A stretch of DNA of 64,000 nt, taken from assembly GCF_004799285.1 (NCBI RefSeq), contig NZ_SSND01000001.1, forward strand, positions 558,001-622,000, given 5' to 3'. This document shows positions 32,550 to 42,353 of this stretch, piece after piece. The notes beneath the pieces were generated by a model. That model did not search any database. It saw only the letters and a program-made list of their open reading frames with translations, and was not told the origin of the DNA. A program made the position numbers and the translations under genes. The stretch comes from Aliigemmobacter aestuarii. GTDB lineage: Bacteria > Pseudomonadota > Alphaproteobacteria > Rhodobacterales > Rhodobacteraceae. Every line of letters begins with the position of its first letter. The first letter of the stretch is position 1.

Positions 32550-33638
32550 CTATCGCCTGTCGCCTGCCTCGCCCGGCGGGCAGGCGGTTGGCGGGATCAT
32601 CTCGCCCCTGCCAGACAGGATCGCACACCCCCGTCCCGCCTTCTTGGCGGCGTAAAGGGCGCTGTCGGTATCGGCCAGAAGGCGGGCGGCGTCGTGCCGT
32701 ATCCCGGCTTCGGCCACCGTCACGCCGATGCTGGCGGAAACCCGGCATTCGGCGCCGCCATAGATCACCGGCCTGCCGACGCCCGCGATGATGCGGTCGG
32801 CGATCGCGCAAAGGCGGGCGCGGTCCGTCAATCCGGGCATCAGCAGTATGAATTCGTCGCCGCCCACGCGGGCGACCGTGTCGGCGGCGCGTGTCTCGCG
32901 GCGCAGGACCTGGGCCACCGCCACCAACACCTGATCGCCTGCGGCGTGGCCGTGGCTGTCGTTGACCTGCTTGAAGAAATCAAGATCGAGGTGCATCAGC
33001 GAAAATCCGGCAGGGTCGGCCTCGGCCCGGGCCTGCACCTGCATCTGGTTCAGGACCCGGTCCAGCGCCTGATCGAAGGCGCGGCGGTTGCGCAGGCCCG
33101 TCAGCGTATCCGTCAGGGCGCGTTCCTCGGCTTCGGATTTCGCGCCCTGAAGCCGCCGGTTCAACTGCCGCAACTCTTCCATGACGGCTGATTTCGCCTC
33201 GACCAGATAAAGCATCTCCACCGCCAGTTCGGTGGGTGCGAAATCGGCTTCGGTCAGGCCGTGGCGGCGCACGGCCTCGACAATCCCGATCCCGAACGAC
33301 AGGTTCATCAGGACCCCGCCGTCGGGCAGACCGGCCGCCACGGCGCGGAAGGCCGGCTGGCCGGGCGCGCGCGCGACCAGATAGAGCCTGTGCCCCGAGG
33401 CGGCGCGCAACCGTTCCATATCCGCGACGCCGCCGGGCCTGCGCAGGTCGAAAAGGTCAAAGAGCCGCGCGGGCACCTCGTCGGCGACGACCGGCGGCAA
33501 GGCGATCACCTTGGCCAGGGTGCTACCCGCCGAAAGAACCCGGCCACCGGGATCAAGCCAGAGATGCATCGGCATCAGCCGGTCCAGCGCCGGTGGGGGA
33601 ACCGTCGGTTCCGGCCGAAGCGTGCCGCCGTCCATCAT
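32550..33638 (-). CDS. Diguanylate cyclase with H-NOX-associated sensory domain
   Basis: Makes cyclic di-GMP from two GTP. The 362-residue protein has an N-terminal PAS/HNOBA-like domain (about residues 20-130), a short coiled coil (about 150-172) and a GGDEF domain. TDTLTGLRNRRAFDQAL opens the catalytic domain, MHLDLDFFKQVNDSHGHAAGDQVL is the metal and guanine site, and RVGGDEFILLMPG (GGDEF at 259-263) is intact. The product-inhibition I-site RAAD (250-253) is present five residues earlier. Its ATG overlaps the stop of the upstream H-NOX gene, so the pair should form a nitric-oxide or redox-responsive c-di-GMP switch. Confidence 0.88.
   Translation of the reverse strand: MMDGGTLRPEPTVPPPALDRLMPMHLWLDPGGRVLSAGSTLAKVIALPPVVADEVPARLFDLFDLRRPGGVADMERLRAASGHRLYLVARAPGQPAFRAVAAGLPDGGVLMNLSFGIGIVEAVRRHGLTEADFAPTELAVEMLYLVEAKSAVMEELRQLNRRLQGAKSEAEERALTDTLTGLRNRRAFDQALDRVLNQMQVQARAEADPAGFSLMHLDLDFFKQVNDSHGHAAGDQVLVAVAQVLRRETRAADTVARVGGDEFILLMPGLTDRARLCAIADRIIAGVGRPVIYGGAECRVSASIGVTVAEAGIRHDAARLLADTDSALYAAKKAGRGCAILSGRGEMIPPTACPPGEAGDRR
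32561..32586 (+). terminator. Hairpin downstream of the thioredoxin gene
   Basis: CGCCTGCC (32561-32568) pairs with GGCAGGCG (32579-32586) around a 10-base loop, 22 bases after the thioredoxin stop. It lies inside the 3' end of the convergent cyclase gene, so it would terminate read-through without a U-run; a tentative call. Confidence 0.35.
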
Positions 33639-34225
33639 GCCCCCCGCGCCAGCGCCAGATCGAACCGGCGTCCCTCGGCGAAATCCCGTGCCAGAAGGCG
33701 GATAGCGATGATCTCGGCCCCGTCCTCTTCGCCCTCATGGTCAAGAAGGACAAGCGCGCCGTAGTCATCGGCCATGGCCCGCAGGAGGCCCACCATCACA
33801 TGGCCCGCCCCAGGAAGGACCGACCGGCAGCGCAGGCAGAAGCTGTCCGGGCCGGTTTCGCTGAGGTCGAGTGCGGGCAGGTCCAGATCCGGCACGGCCA
33901 GCCGCCCCCGGCCCGGCAATTCCTCAAGCGAATGAAGAAAGTCGGCAAACCCGATCCCGCCAAAGCGCAGCAACCGCCGAAGCGCTTCGACGTTCGGGTG
34001 GCTGACAAGATAGGTTCCCAGGTCTTCAAGCAGGGTTTCGCGCGGCCGGGAAAGCAGCGCCGTGGCCGCCCCGATCACCCGGTCGGTCAGGGCGGGATCG
34101 TAGGACAGCATCGGTTCGAACGTGTCGAAATCCAGCGCCGCATGGCGCACGACGCCAACCCACAGCGACCCGCCATAGGTATCGCGCAAGAAGTTCTGGA
34201 TCGCGCGGTTGATCAGCCCGTGCAT
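33635..34225 (-). CDS. Heme NO-binding (H-NOX) domain protein
   Basis: A 196-residue stand-alone H-NOX protein. The opening MHGLINRAIQNFLRDTYG, the hydrophobic core motifs and GFADFLHSLEELPGRGRLAVPDLDLP identify it; His98 is the expected proximal heme ligand. The Y-x-S-x-R motif that holds the heme propionates is not preserved: the aligned stretch is L-R-C-R-S in SFCLRCRSVLPGAGHVMVGLLRAMA. It may bind heme differently or respond to redox through Cys. The downstream cyclase gene overlaps by four bases, so the likely partner is that enzyme. The ribosome binding site is weak (GGGG). Confidence 0.8.
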   Translation of the reverse strand: MHGLINRAIQNFLRDTYGGSLWVGVVRHAALDFDTFEPMLSYDPALTDRVIGAATALLSRPRETLLEDLGTYLVSHPNVEALRRLLRFGGIGFADFLHSLEELPGRGRLAVPDLDLPALDLSETGPDSFCLRCRSVLPGAGHVMVGLLRAMADDYGALVLLDHEGEEDGAEIIAIRLLARDFAEGRRFDLALARGA

Positions 34226-34288
34226 GGCCCCGTTTCCCTGATTCCCCGAAACGTTAGGCGCGCGGGATTGAGAAAGGGTTTATGCCGC

Positions 34289-36034
34289 TCAGGGCAACAG
34301 CATCAGCCCCCATTCGCCCAGTTTCAGCCGGTTCAGCGGCGCAGGTTCGGGCGCCGGAAGACCCTGGCGCAGGGACGCGATCATCGCCGCGACCTCGTCG
34401 CTGCCGATGCGCGGGGCAAAGGGATCATCCTTGCCCGTCGCGGGGCCTGTCGAATGCACGTCAGCGGGGCGCCAGCCCGATGCGTCGCGCACAAGGCCGA
34501 TCAGGCTGCCGCTGCGTCCGGGCCAATGCGCCAGAAACAGCGCCTCATCCCCCGGCAGGTCGGGCCGGAAATCGGCGAAGGCCAGCATGCAGACGGGTTT
34601 GCCATCTGCGCCTCGATCCGCGCAGGTTTCCGAGAACTGCGCCTTTGCCGACAGGTCGAGGGCCGCCAGAACGGTCTCGGCCTCGGCGGCGCGGGCCGCG
34701 GGCAGAACCTCGGTTCCCGAAAGGATCGTCCGCAGGTGGACGGCTTCGTCGACCGGCTGACCGACCGCGTTCATCGCGGCGGCCAGCGCCTCGTTCCCCG
34801 GTTCGGCGGCGCGGGCGACCAGCGCATCATGCGCCGCCTTCCCCGCCCGGCCCCACCGCCGCAAGGCCGCGAAATCGAACGCGTCCGGCGTGATCCTTCC
34901 GGCGTCCAGACGCGCCATCTGGCTGCGGGCCGAAATGGCCTGCGGGTCAAGAAGCGGCGTCAGGATCAGCGCCGCGCCCGCGGTCACGACCAGCGCCATC
35001 GCCAGGTTGCCCTGCCTTATGCGGGCCATCCAAGGCCCGCCAAGCGCCGCCGCGATCCCGTAGACCAGCCCGTATCCAAGACCAAGCGCCGCGATGACCG
35101 CCGCAAGCACCCGGTCGGGGGTCCAGCCGTAATCGGCCACGCGGAGCCAGATGCCCCAGACCGCAAGCGCCGTGAAGACCGGCAGGATCAGCGCCATGAT
35201 CCGCGCGCTTGTCCGCAAGACCGGGCTTTCCGCCGCATCCTCGGCAGATTGCGCGATGGCGGTCGTCACCAGGGTCGCGGCGACGCCGGCGATCGTCAGA
35301 AGCGTCGCGGTCGCCGAAAGCGTGCCGAACAGGCCCGACAGGCCCCGCATCGGCAGGGCCACCAGAAAGACGCCCATCACCAGAAGGACCACGGGCAGCA
35401 ACAGCCGCAGAAGCCGCAGGAACAGGTCGGGGGAAATCAGATCCGCCAGCTCGGTGACAACCCCCATGCCAAGACCGAGCGCCGCCCCGGTGATCGCATA
35501 TGGCACGGCCTCGACATCCAACAGGTCGCCGATCACCGTCAGCCCGACGATCTGCAGCAGCATGTCCGAAAGCATGATGACCGCCCAGACGATGCCCACG
35601 AAGATGGCGGCGGCGGCATAGCGCACGACGGCATCCCAGCTTTCGGTGAACAGCGTCGGATAATGCCGCCAGCCGCGCCCGGCGGCGGCGATGGCGAAGG
35701 GAATGGGCACAAACGCCAGCACCGCCCCCGACAGGACGGGCAGGCCCGTGCCCAAATAGTCGGCGACGGCGTCGAACCGCCCCGCCCCCCAGGCCAGCAG
35801 ACCCGCCGCGGCAAGCGCGATCGCCGCGGCCGCGGGCAGCGCGCGGCGCAGGCCCATCGGCCCGGTCATCGCCAGAATCCCGGCGAAGAAGGTCAGCGCC
35901 AGAACCAGAAGGCCAAGGCCCGTCCGGTCGCCGACCAGATCGCGGTCCATGATCTCGGTCAGGGCGTGGATCACCAGCCCCGCAGCAAGGCCGAGGGCCG
36001 TCATGATCCAGCGCTGCCGCAACTCGTTCTGCAT
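34289..36034 (-). CDS. DUF4153 integral membrane protein
   Basis: A 581-residue membrane protein with about ten to twelve helices in its N-terminal two thirds and a soluble C-terminal domain (from about residue 370). The conserved stretch HYPTLFTESWDAVVRYAAAAIFVGIVWAVIMLSDMLLQIVGL fits DUF4153. Function is unknown; members are often near sensor genes. GGAGAGG precedes the start; the ATG at 36034 is favoured over the adjacent GTG at 36037 because of the spacing. It is followed, 63 bases later on the same strand, by the H-NOX gene. Confidence 0.75.
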   Translation of the reverse strand: MQNELRQRWIMTALGLAAGLVIHALTEIMDRDLVGDRTGLGLLVLALTFFAGILAMTGPMGLRRALPAAAAIALAAAGLLAWGAGRFDAVADYLGTGLPVLSGAVLAFVPIPFAIAAAGRGWRHYPTLFTESWDAVVRYAAAAIFVGIVWAVIMLSDMLLQIVGLTVIGDLLDVEAVPYAITGAALGLGMGVVTELADLISPDLFLRLLRLLLPVVLLVMGVFLVALPMRGLSGLFGTLSATATLLTIAGVAATLVTTAIAQSAEDAAESPVLRTSARIMALILPVFTALAVWGIWLRVADYGWTPDRVLAAVIAALGLGYGLVYGIAAALGGPWMARIRQGNLAMALVVTAGAALILTPLLDPQAISARSQMARLDAGRITPDAFDFAALRRWGRAGKAAHDALVARAAEPGNEALAAAMNAVGQPVDEAVHLRTILSGTEVLPAARAAEAETVLAALDLSAKAQFSETCADRGADGKPVCMLAFADFRPDLPGDEALFLAHWPGRSGSLIGLVRDASGWRPADVHSTGPATGKDDPFAPRIGSDEVAAMIASLRQGLPAPEPAPLNRLKLGEWGLMLLP

Positions 36035-36090
36035 CACCCTCTCCGCCTCGTTTTGGCGCAGGCTATCGCGGAAGATCGGGCTTCACCAGA

Positions 36091-36831
36091 TCAGCGTTTG
36101 ACGCTTGCGGTGACATAGTTCACCGAAAGGTCGCGGTCAGACAGGCTCCATTTCCACGAAACGGGGTTGAACACCATGCCCTTGCGGTCCACCGGTTGCA
36201 GCCCGGCGCGGCGGATCAGGTCGTAAAGTTCATCCGGCGTGATGAACTTCCGCCAGTCATGGGTGCCCTTGGGCAGCCAGCGCATCACCCATTCGGCCCC
36301 CACGATCGCCATCGCGAAGCTTTTCGGATTGCGGTTGAGCGTGGAACAGATCATCAGCCCGCCGGGTTTCAGCAATTGCTGGCAGGCGGTCAGATAGGCC
36401 AGCGGATCGGCCACATGTTCGACCACCTCCATGTTCAGAACCACGTCGAAGGCCTCGCCCGCGGCGGCCAGCGCCTCGGCGCTGGTGTGGCGGTAGTCGA
36501 TCGCCAGCCCAGACTGTTCGGCATGCAGGCGCGCGACCGGGATGTTGCGTTCGGCGGCATCCGCGCCCACGACCGTCGCGCCAAGCCGTGCCATCGGTTC
36601 CGACAGAAGCCCCCCGCCACAGCCGATGTCCAGAAGGCGCAGCCCCTCGAAAGGGCGCGGCCCCTTCAGGTCGCGGTCGAACTCGGCGGCGATCTGCCCG
36701 GTGATGTAATCCAGACGGCAGGGATTGAGCATGTGCAGCGGCCGGAACTTGCCGTTCGGGTCCCACCATTCGGCGGCCATCGCCTCGAACTTGGCGACTT
36801 CGGCGGGGTCGATGGTGGTCGTCTGGGTCAT
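36091..36831 (-). CDS. ubiG: Ubiquinone biosynthesis O-methyltransferase UbiG
   Basis: Carries out both O-methylations in ubiquinone synthesis using S-adenosylmethionine. The 246-residue protein opens with [40 protein letters not shown], the standard UbiG N terminus. The SAM site is [34 protein letters not shown], with [10 protein letters not shown] as motif II. The typical C-terminal [13 protein letters not shown] is present. It is divergent from the prolyl aminopeptidase gene, with a 63-base shared promoter region that contains a TATATAG -10-like element. Confidence 0.96.
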   Translation of the reverse strand: MTQTTTIDPAEVAKFEAMAAEWWDPNGKFRPLHMLNPCRLDYITGQIAAEFDRDLKGPRPFEGLRLLDIGCGGGLLSEPMARLGATVVGADAAERNIPVARLHAEQSGLAIDYRHTSAEALAAAGEAFDVVLNMEVVEHVADPLAYLTACQQLLKPGGLMICSTLNRNPKSFAMAIVGAEWVMRWLPKGTHDWRKFITPDELYDLIRRAGLQPVDRKGMVFNPVSWKWSLSDRDLSVNYVTASVKR

Positions 36832-36894
36832 TTCCGTATTTCCTTGCAGTTCGGTCGGTGGCGGCGCAGGCTGTGGCTACTATATAGGACGATC

Positions 36895-37872
36895 ATGGAC
36901 CACAGATCAGGCCAAAAGCGCGCAGTCGAATACCTTTACCCGCCGGTCGATCCCTTCGACCAGCGGATGGTCGACATGGGCGACGGGCACCGGATCTATG
37001 TGGAACAGTGCGGCCGGCCCGATGGCGTGCCCGTCCTTGTCCTGCATGGCGGTCCCGGCGGCGGATGCAGCCCCGCGATGCGGCGCTATTTCGACCCGGC
37101 GCATTACCGCGTGATCCTGTTCGACCAGCGCGGCTGCGGCCGGTCGCGCCCGCATGCCGAGGTGGCCGACAACACCACCTGGCACCTTGTCGGAGACATC
37201 GAACATATCCGCCGGCTTCTGGGGATCGACCGTTTCATCCTGTTCGGCGGCAGCTGGGGCGCCACACTGGCGCTGATCTATGCGCTTTCGCATCCCGGAA
37301 GGGTTGCCCGAATGGTCCTGCGCGGCGTCTTTCTGATGACGCGGGCCGAGCTTGAGTGGTTCTACGGCGGCGGCGCGGCCAAGTTCTTTCCGGATCTCTG
37401 GGCCGAATTCGTGGCCCCGATCCCGCCGCAGGAACAGGGCAACCTGATCGCGGCCTACAACCGGCGGCTTTTCTCGGGCAACATGACCGAAGAGACACGC
37501 CATGCCCGGATCTGGGCCAACTGGGAAAACGCGCTGGCCTCGGTCGGGGGGGAAACCCATGCGGGCGACAGCCCGGCAGATTATGCCCGCGCATTTTCGC
37601 GACTGGAAAACCACTATTTCCAGAACGCGGGCTTTCTGGACCATGACGGCTGGATCCTTGCCAACCGCGCCCGGATCGAACACATCCCGACCCATATCGT
37701 GCAGGGGCGGTATGACATGATCTGCCCGCCGGTGTCGGCCCATGCGCTGGCGCAGGGCTGGAAGGCCTGCGACCTGCGGATGATCCCGGTTGCCGGGCAC
37801 GCGCTGTCGGAGCCGGGGATCTCGGCCGAACTGGTGCGGATCATGGATCGCGCGCGCGAGGCGCAGCACTGA
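36895..37872 (+). CDS. pip: Proline iminopeptidase
   Basis: Removes N-terminal proline from peptides. The 325-residue alpha/beta hydrolase has the family's oxyanion motif LHGGPGGGCSP (residues 50-60), the FDQRGCGRSRPH segment and the nucleophile motif FGGSWGATLALIYA (Ser120). Asp in VQGRYDMICPP and His in VAGHALSEPG complete the triad. Length and motifs match the S33 family. AGGA precedes the ATG at 36895 by six bases. Upstream in-frame codons cover the ubiG gene and were dismissed. Confidence 0.95.
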   Translation: MDHRSGQKRAVEYLYPPVDPFDQRMVDMGDGHRIYVEQCGRPDGVPVLVLHGGPGGGCSPAMRRYFDPAHYRVILFDQRGCGRSRPHAEVADNTTWHLVGDIEHIRRLLGIDRFILFGGSWGATLALIYALSHPGRVARMVLRGVFLMTRAELEWFYGGGAAKFFPDLWAEFVAPIPPQEQGNLIAAYNRRLFSGNMTEETRHARIWANWENALASVGGETHAGDSPADYARAFSRLENHYFQNAGFLDHDGWILANRARIEHIPTHIVQGRYDMICPPVSAHALAQGWKACDLRMIPVAGHALSEPGISAELVRIMDRAREAQH

Positions 37873-38020
37873 CGCGCCGCAGGGTGATCCGTCACCACGG
37901 CTGACCGGCAGGGGGTCACCCCTTCCGCATCGTGCCGATGTTTCCGGGGTTTACCTTCCGGTCCGTTGGGCGCAGGCTGGCCGGGCGAACACCCTGCCCC
38001 GATTTCCGATCCCGATCCGC

Positions 38021-39277
38021 ATGCGCCTGCTGATTTCCTTCACCGCCCTCTTTCTGTCGGTCATCCTGTTGCAACTCGGCTCGGGCGGGGTGGCGCCGCT
38101 GGATGCGATCTCGGGTGCCGCGCTGGGGTTTTCGACGGGGGAAATCGGGCTTCTGGGCTCGGCCCATTTCTTTGGCTTCTTCATCGGCTGCTGGTGGGCC
38201 CCCCGCCTGATGGGCGATGTCGGCCATTCCCGCGCCTTCGCGGCCTTCGTCGCGGCGGGCACGATCGGCATCCTTGCCCATATGCTGATCTTCGATCCCT
38301 ATGCCTGGGCGGTGATGCGGATGGCCTCGGGCCTGTGCGTCGCGGGCTGTTACACCATCATCGAGGCCTGGCTTCAGGCCAAGGTCACGAACGAGACGCG
38401 CGGCCGGGCAATGGGGGTCTACCGGGTGGTGGACATCGCGGGCAGCCTCGGCGCGCAATTGATGATCGGCGTGCTGGAGCCTGCGTCCTACGTCTCGTAC
38501 AACCTGCTGGCGCTGCTGTGCTGCGCGGCATTGTTTCCGCTGACCCTCACAAGGGTTGAGCCGCCCGAAACCCCCGAAGCCCCCCGCCTTCGCCCGGCGC
38601 TGGCCTGGGCGCGGTCGCCCCTTGCGGCGGCGGGCGTGATCGTTTCGGGGATCACCGGCGCCGCGTTCCGCATGGTCGGGCCGGTCTACGGGCTGGAGGT
38701 GGGCCTTGGCGCAGACCAGATCGCGCTGTTCCTGGCGGCCTATGTGGTCGGCGGGGCGCTGGCGCAATATCCGGTCGGCTGGCTTGCAGACAAGTTCGAC
38801 CGCCGCACGGTGCTGATCGGGCTGTCGGTCGCGGGGATCGCAGCCTGCGCGATGACGGTGGCGCTCGCCGGGCAAGGGGCGGCGGGTGTCTTTGCCGCCG
38901 CGGTCGCCTTCGGCTTTGCCACCCTGCCGATCTATTCGGTATCGACCGCCCATGCCCATGATTTCGCCGAAAGCCGCGAAAGGGTAGAGCTTTCGGCCGC
39001 GCTGATGTTCCTTTACGCGGTCGGCGCGATCGCCAGTCCCTGGGTCGCCTCGGTCGTCATCGAGGCCTTCGGCCCGGCGGCCATGTTCGTGCTGATCGGG
39101 GTCGCCCATGTAGGGCTGATCGTCTTTGGCCTGGCGCGGATGCGCGCCCGGCCCGCGACCCATCGCACCGCCTATACCTACGAGCCGCGCACCAGTTTCC
39201 TGATCGGCCGCCTTCTGGGGCGCGAGAGGGAACGCGGCGACGACGCACGTCACGGCAAGGATGACGGCGGAACTTGA
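38021..39277 (+). CDS. MFS transporter
   Basis: A 418-residue carrier of the major facilitator superfamily with twelve predicted helices. Motif A-like loops are present: the first is ...GRAMGVYRVVDIAGS after helix 4, and GWLADKFDRRTVLIGLSVAG after helix 8 is a clear G-x-x-x-D-R-x-x-R. The overall pattern (short, YbfB/YcaD-like, with a C-terminal HAHDFAESRERVELSAALMFLYAVG) suggests a sugar, amine or drug exporter of unknown substrate. The ATG at 38021 opens directly on the first helix; no strong ribosome binding site is visible. A long 5' extension into pip was rejected. Confidence 0.82.
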   Translation: MRLLISFTALFLSVILLQLGSGGVAPLDAISGAALGFSTGEIGLLGSAHFFGFFIGCWWAPRLMGDVGHSRAFAAFVAAGTIGILAHMLIFDPYAWAVMRMASGLCVAGCYTIIEAWLQAKVTNETRGRAMGVYRVVDIAGSLGAQLMIGVLEPASYVSYNLLALLCCAALFPLTLTRVEPPETPEAPRLRPALAWARSPLAAAGVIVSGITGAAFRMVGPVYGLEVGLGADQIALFLAAYVVGGALAQYPVGWLADKFDRRTVLIGLSVAGIAACAMTVALAGQGAAGVFAAAVAFGFATLPIYSVSTAHAHDFAESRERVELSAALMFLYAVGAIASPWVASVVIEAFGPAAMFVLIGVAHVGLIVFGLARMRARPATHRTAYTYEPRTSFLIGRLLGRERERGDDARHGKDDGGT

Positions 39278-39343
39278 GCCGGATCAAGGGCGGCCGATTC
39301 CCCGCGTGTTAGCCTTTCTCCGGATCTGGAACAGGAGGTCAGC

Positions 39344-40096
39344 ATGCAGATTTCATTCACCGGAAAGACCGCCCTTGTCACCGGCGCGGGATCGGGGATC
39401 GGCGAATCCATCGCCACCGATCTGGCGCGGGCCGGGGCACGGGTGGTCGTGGCCGACATCGACTTTGCCAAGGCCGAGGTCGTCGCGGAACGGATCGTGA
39501 AGGATGGCGGCCAGGCACAGCCCGGCACCGGCGATGTGGCCGATCCCGCGGCGGTCGAGGCGCTGGTCGCCGAAGCCGTGGCCATGGGCGGCGGGCTTGA
39601 CCTTCTGGTGAACAACGCAGGCATCGGCGGGCCTCTCATGCCGCTTGGCGAATACCCGCTGGATGGCTGGCGCCGGGTGATGGGAGTGAACCTTGACGGC
39701 GTCTTCTATGGCATGCGCTATGCCATCCCCGAGATGCTGAAGCGCGGCAAGGGCGCGATCGTCAACATGGCCTCGATCCTGGGCAGCGTGGGTTATGCCA
39801 ATGCCGGCGCCTATGTCGCGACCAAGCACGCCCTTCTGGGGCTGACCAAGACCGCGGCGCTGGAATATGCGGCAAAGGGCATCCGGGTGAACGCCGTCGG
39901 CCCCGCCTTCATCGAAACGCCGCTGCTGGCGAACCTTCCGGCCGACGTGAAGCAGGCGCTGGCCGCATCCCACCCGATCGGGCGGATCGGACGCCCCGAG
40001 GAGGTTTCGGCGCTGACGCTGTTCCTGCTGTCGGATCAGGCCAGCTTCATCAACGGGTCCTACCATCTGGTCGACGGCGGTTACTGCGCGCAGTAG
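39344..40096 (+). CDS. SDR family oxidoreductase
   Basis: A 250-residue classical short-chain dehydrogenase/reductase. The cofactor loop is TGAGSGIGE (residues 13-21), VVVADID suggests NAD preference, NNAG is at 95-98, the catalytic Ser lies in VNMASILGS, and [11 protein letters not shown] has the Tyr and Lys. C-terminal [11 protein letters not shown] is typical. It resembles 3-oxoacyl-ACP reductase and sugar or alcohol dehydrogenases; the substrate is unknown. AGGAGG precedes the ATG by eight bases. The gene stands alone before metG. Confidence 0.88.
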   Translation: MQISFTGKTALVTGAGSGIGESIATDLARAGARVVVADIDFAKAEVVAERIVKDGGQAQPGTGDVADPAAVEALVAEAVAMGGGLDLLVNNAGIGGPLMPLGEYPLDGWRRVMGVNLDGVFYGMRYAIPEMLKRGKGAIVNMASILGSVGYANAGAYVATKHALLGLTKTAALEYAAKGIRVNAVGPAFIETPLLANLPADVKQALAASHPIGRIGRPEEVSALTLFLLSDQASFINGSYHLVDGGYCAQ

Positions 40097-40227
40097 GAAC
40101 GCGCGCCGACCCTGCGCGCCTTGCGGGGCGTGGGCGGCGGCCAATAATCCGCTGCCCGCGCCAAGGGCCTTTCCCCCGTCCGGTTCCGGCGTTAAACAGC
40201 GCCCCTGAACGGCAAGGAACCAGGGCC

Positions 40228-41946
40228 ATGGCGCGGATTCTCATCACTTCGGCGATCCCCTACATCAACGGGATCAAGCATCTGGGCAATCTCGTGGGCA
40301 GCCAGCTGCCCGCCGATCTCTATGCCCGCTACATGCGCGGCCGGGGCCATGAGGTTATGTTCATCTGCGCCACCGACGAACACGGCACACCCGCCGAACT
40401 GGCCGCCGCCAAGGCCGGCAAGCCGGTCGAGGACTACTGCGCCGAAATGCATCAGGTGCAGAAGGATCTTGCGAACGGCTTCCGCCTGTCCTTCGACTAT
40501 TTCGGCCGGTCCTCCAGCGCCCGCAACCATGCGCTGACCCAGCATTTCGCAGGCGCGCTGGCCGCCAACGGGTTCATCGAGGAAGTGACCGAGAAACAGG
40601 TCTTTTCGGTCGACGACAACCGTTTCCTGCCCGACCGCTACATCACCGGCACCTGCCCGAACTGCGGCTACACGGGCGCGCGCGGCGACCAGTGCGAGGA
40701 ATGCACCAAGCAGCTTGACCCGACCGACCTGATCAATCCGCGCTCCACCATCTCGGGATCGACGAACCTTGAGGTGCGCGAGACCAAGCACCTTTACCTC
40801 AAGCAGCGCGCCCTTCGGGACGAGATCGAGGGCTGGATCGACTCCAAGACCGACTGGCCGGTGCTGACCACCTCGATCGCCAAGAAATGGCTGAACGACG
40901 GCGACGGCCTGCAGGACCGGGGCATCACCCGCGATCTTTACTGGGGCGTGCCGGTGAAGAAGGGCGACGAACCCTGGCCCGGCATGGAAGGCAAGGTGTT
41001 CTACGTCTGGTTCGACGCGCCGATCGAATACATCGCGGGCACCGCCGAATGGGCAGATGCCAACGGGCTGGACGATGCCGCTTGGCAGCGCTGGTGGCGC
41101 ACCGACAAGGGGGCCTCGGACGTGCGCTATGTGCAGTTCATGGGCAAGGACAACGTGCCCTTCCACACCCTTTCGTTCCCCGCCACGATCATGGGCTCGC
41201 GCGAGCCGTGGAAGCTGGTCGATTACATCAAGTCGTTCAACTACCTGAACTATGACGGTGGCCAGTTCTCGACCAGCCAAGGGCGCGGCGTGTTCATGGA
41301 TCAGGCGCTGTCGATCCTGCCCGCCGATTACTGGCGCTGGTGGCTTCTGTCGCACGCGCCGGAAAATTCCGACAGCGAATTCACCTGGGAAAACTTCCAG
41401 GCCAGCGTGAACAAGGACCTGGCCGACGTTCTGGGCAATTTCGTCAGTCGCGTCACCAAGTTCGCCAAGTCGAAGCTGGGCGAGACGGTTCCGGCGGGCG
41501 GCACCTTCGGGCCGATGGAAACCGCGCTGATCGCCGATCTGGGCGCGCGGGTGCGTGATTACGAAACGCATATGGAAGCGATGGACATCCGCAAGGCCGC
41601 GGGCGAATTGCGCGCGATCTGGGTTGCGGGCAACGAATACCTTCAGGCCGCCGCCCCGTGGAGCGCGGTCAAGACCGACCTGGCCCAGGCCGAGGCGATC
41701 GTGCGGCTCGCGCTGAACCTGATCCGGGTCTATGCGATCCTGTCACGGCCTTTCATCCCGGATGCCGCAGGCGCGATGATGGCGGCGATGGGATCGGATG
41801 ACTGGACCTGGCCTTCGGACATGTCCGAGGCGATCCGCGCCCTGCCACCGGGCCATGCCTTCAGCGTGCCGGAAAACCTGTTCCGCAAGATCACCGACGA
41901 GGAACGGGCGGACTGGCAGGCGCGCTTTGCAGGGGTCCGCGCCTGA
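40228..41946 (+). CDS. metG: Methionyl-tRNA synthetase
   Basis: Charges initiator and elongator tRNA-Met. The 572-residue protein has [15 protein letters not shown] as the HIGH-type signature and [18 protein letters not shown] as a zinc-binding Cys cluster. WYFWFDAPI-like sequence ([13 protein letters not shown]) precedes [16 protein letters not shown], and the second signature is [11 protein letters not shown]. The usual KMSKS-like lysine is replaced by Gln or Ser in this variant, which I believe occurs in some alphaproteobacterial enzymes. The anticodon-binding domain follows from about residue 400. There is no C-terminal tRNA-binding extension. Confidence 0.95.
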   Translation: MARILITSAIPYINGIKHLGNLVGSQLPADLYARYMRGRGHEVMFICATDEHGTPAELAAAKAGKPVEDYCAEMHQVQKDLANGFRLSFDYFGRSSSARNHALTQHFAGALAANGFIEEVTEKQVFSVDDNRFLPDRYITGTCPNCGYTGARGDQCEECTKQLDPTDLINPRSTISGSTNLEVRETKHLYLKQRALRDEIEGWIDSKTDWPVLTTSIAKKWLNDGDGLQDRGITRDLYWGVPVKKGDEPWPGMEGKVFYVWFDAPIEYIAGTAEWADANGLDDAAWQRWWRTDKGASDVRYVQFMGKDNVPFHTLSFPATIMGSREPWKLVDYIKSFNYLNYDGGQFSTSQGRGVFMDQALSILPADYWRWWLLSHAPENSDSEFTWENFQASVNKDLADVLGNFVSRVTKFAKSKLGETVPAGGTFGPMETALIADLGARVRDYETHMEAMDIRKAAGELRAIWVAGNEYLQAAAPWSAVKTDLAQAEAIVRLALNLIRVYAILSRPFIPDAAGAMMAAMGSDDWTWPSDMSEAIRALPPGHAFSVPENLFRKITDEERADWQARFAGVRA

Positions 41947-42087
41947 GCGTCGGGCTCCCGGCACAGGCTTTCCTTCGCTGACGCACCGGGCGCGCCCGGA
42001 CCATGCTGCAATGCAGCCATGACGATTTTGCAATTGCAGAAAAACCCTTGCTGGATTACCGCGGGACAAAGACCCGAGGAGATCGTC

Positions 42088-42270
42088 ATGTCACTTGCAA
42101 ACCTCCTGTCCGACCTTGTCCGGCTGCGCCGGGAAGCGGCACGGATCGACCAGATCATCGAACGGGGCTGCGTGCCGTCGGCGGATGAGATCGCCGCACT
42201 GACGTCACGGCTGGGCGGCACCCGCGAAGGCGCCCGCAGCAAGCCCGCGCTTGTGGCGGAACCGGCCTGA
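42088..42270 (+). CDS. Small hypothetical protein
   Basis: A 60-residue protein with an amphipathic helical core (LSDLVRLRREAARIDQIIERG) and a disordered basic tail. I do not recognise it. GAGGAG lies six bases before the ATG at 42088, a strong ribosome binding site. An upstream ATG at 42019 would add 23 residues but has no such site. It lies between metG and the convergent MmgE/PrpD gene. Confidence rests on the ribosome binding site and codon use only. Confidence 0.5.
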   Translation: MSLANLLSDLVRLRREAARIDQIIERGCVPSADEIAALTSRLGGTREGARSKPALVAEPA

Positions 42271-42353
42271 CCGCCGCCACCTGATCCCGGCCCTGCCGCG
42301 CGGGGACCGACCGGGATACCGCAGCCCCGGCAGATGCCAGGATGGCGGCCTGC

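Noticed and set aside
33236-36118. A 960-codon open frame on the plus strand opposite the DUF4153, H-NOX and cyclase genes
   Set aside because: Its translation is rich in Arg, Gly, Pro and His without any domain, and the minus-strand genes show clear families and ribosome binding sites. Long antisense frames are expected in GC-rich DNA.
41255-41295. MetG second signature F-S-T-S-Q read as a broken enzyme
   Set aside because: The gene is otherwise intact and full length, and I believe this variant occurs in related alphaproteobacteria, so it is not evidence of decay.
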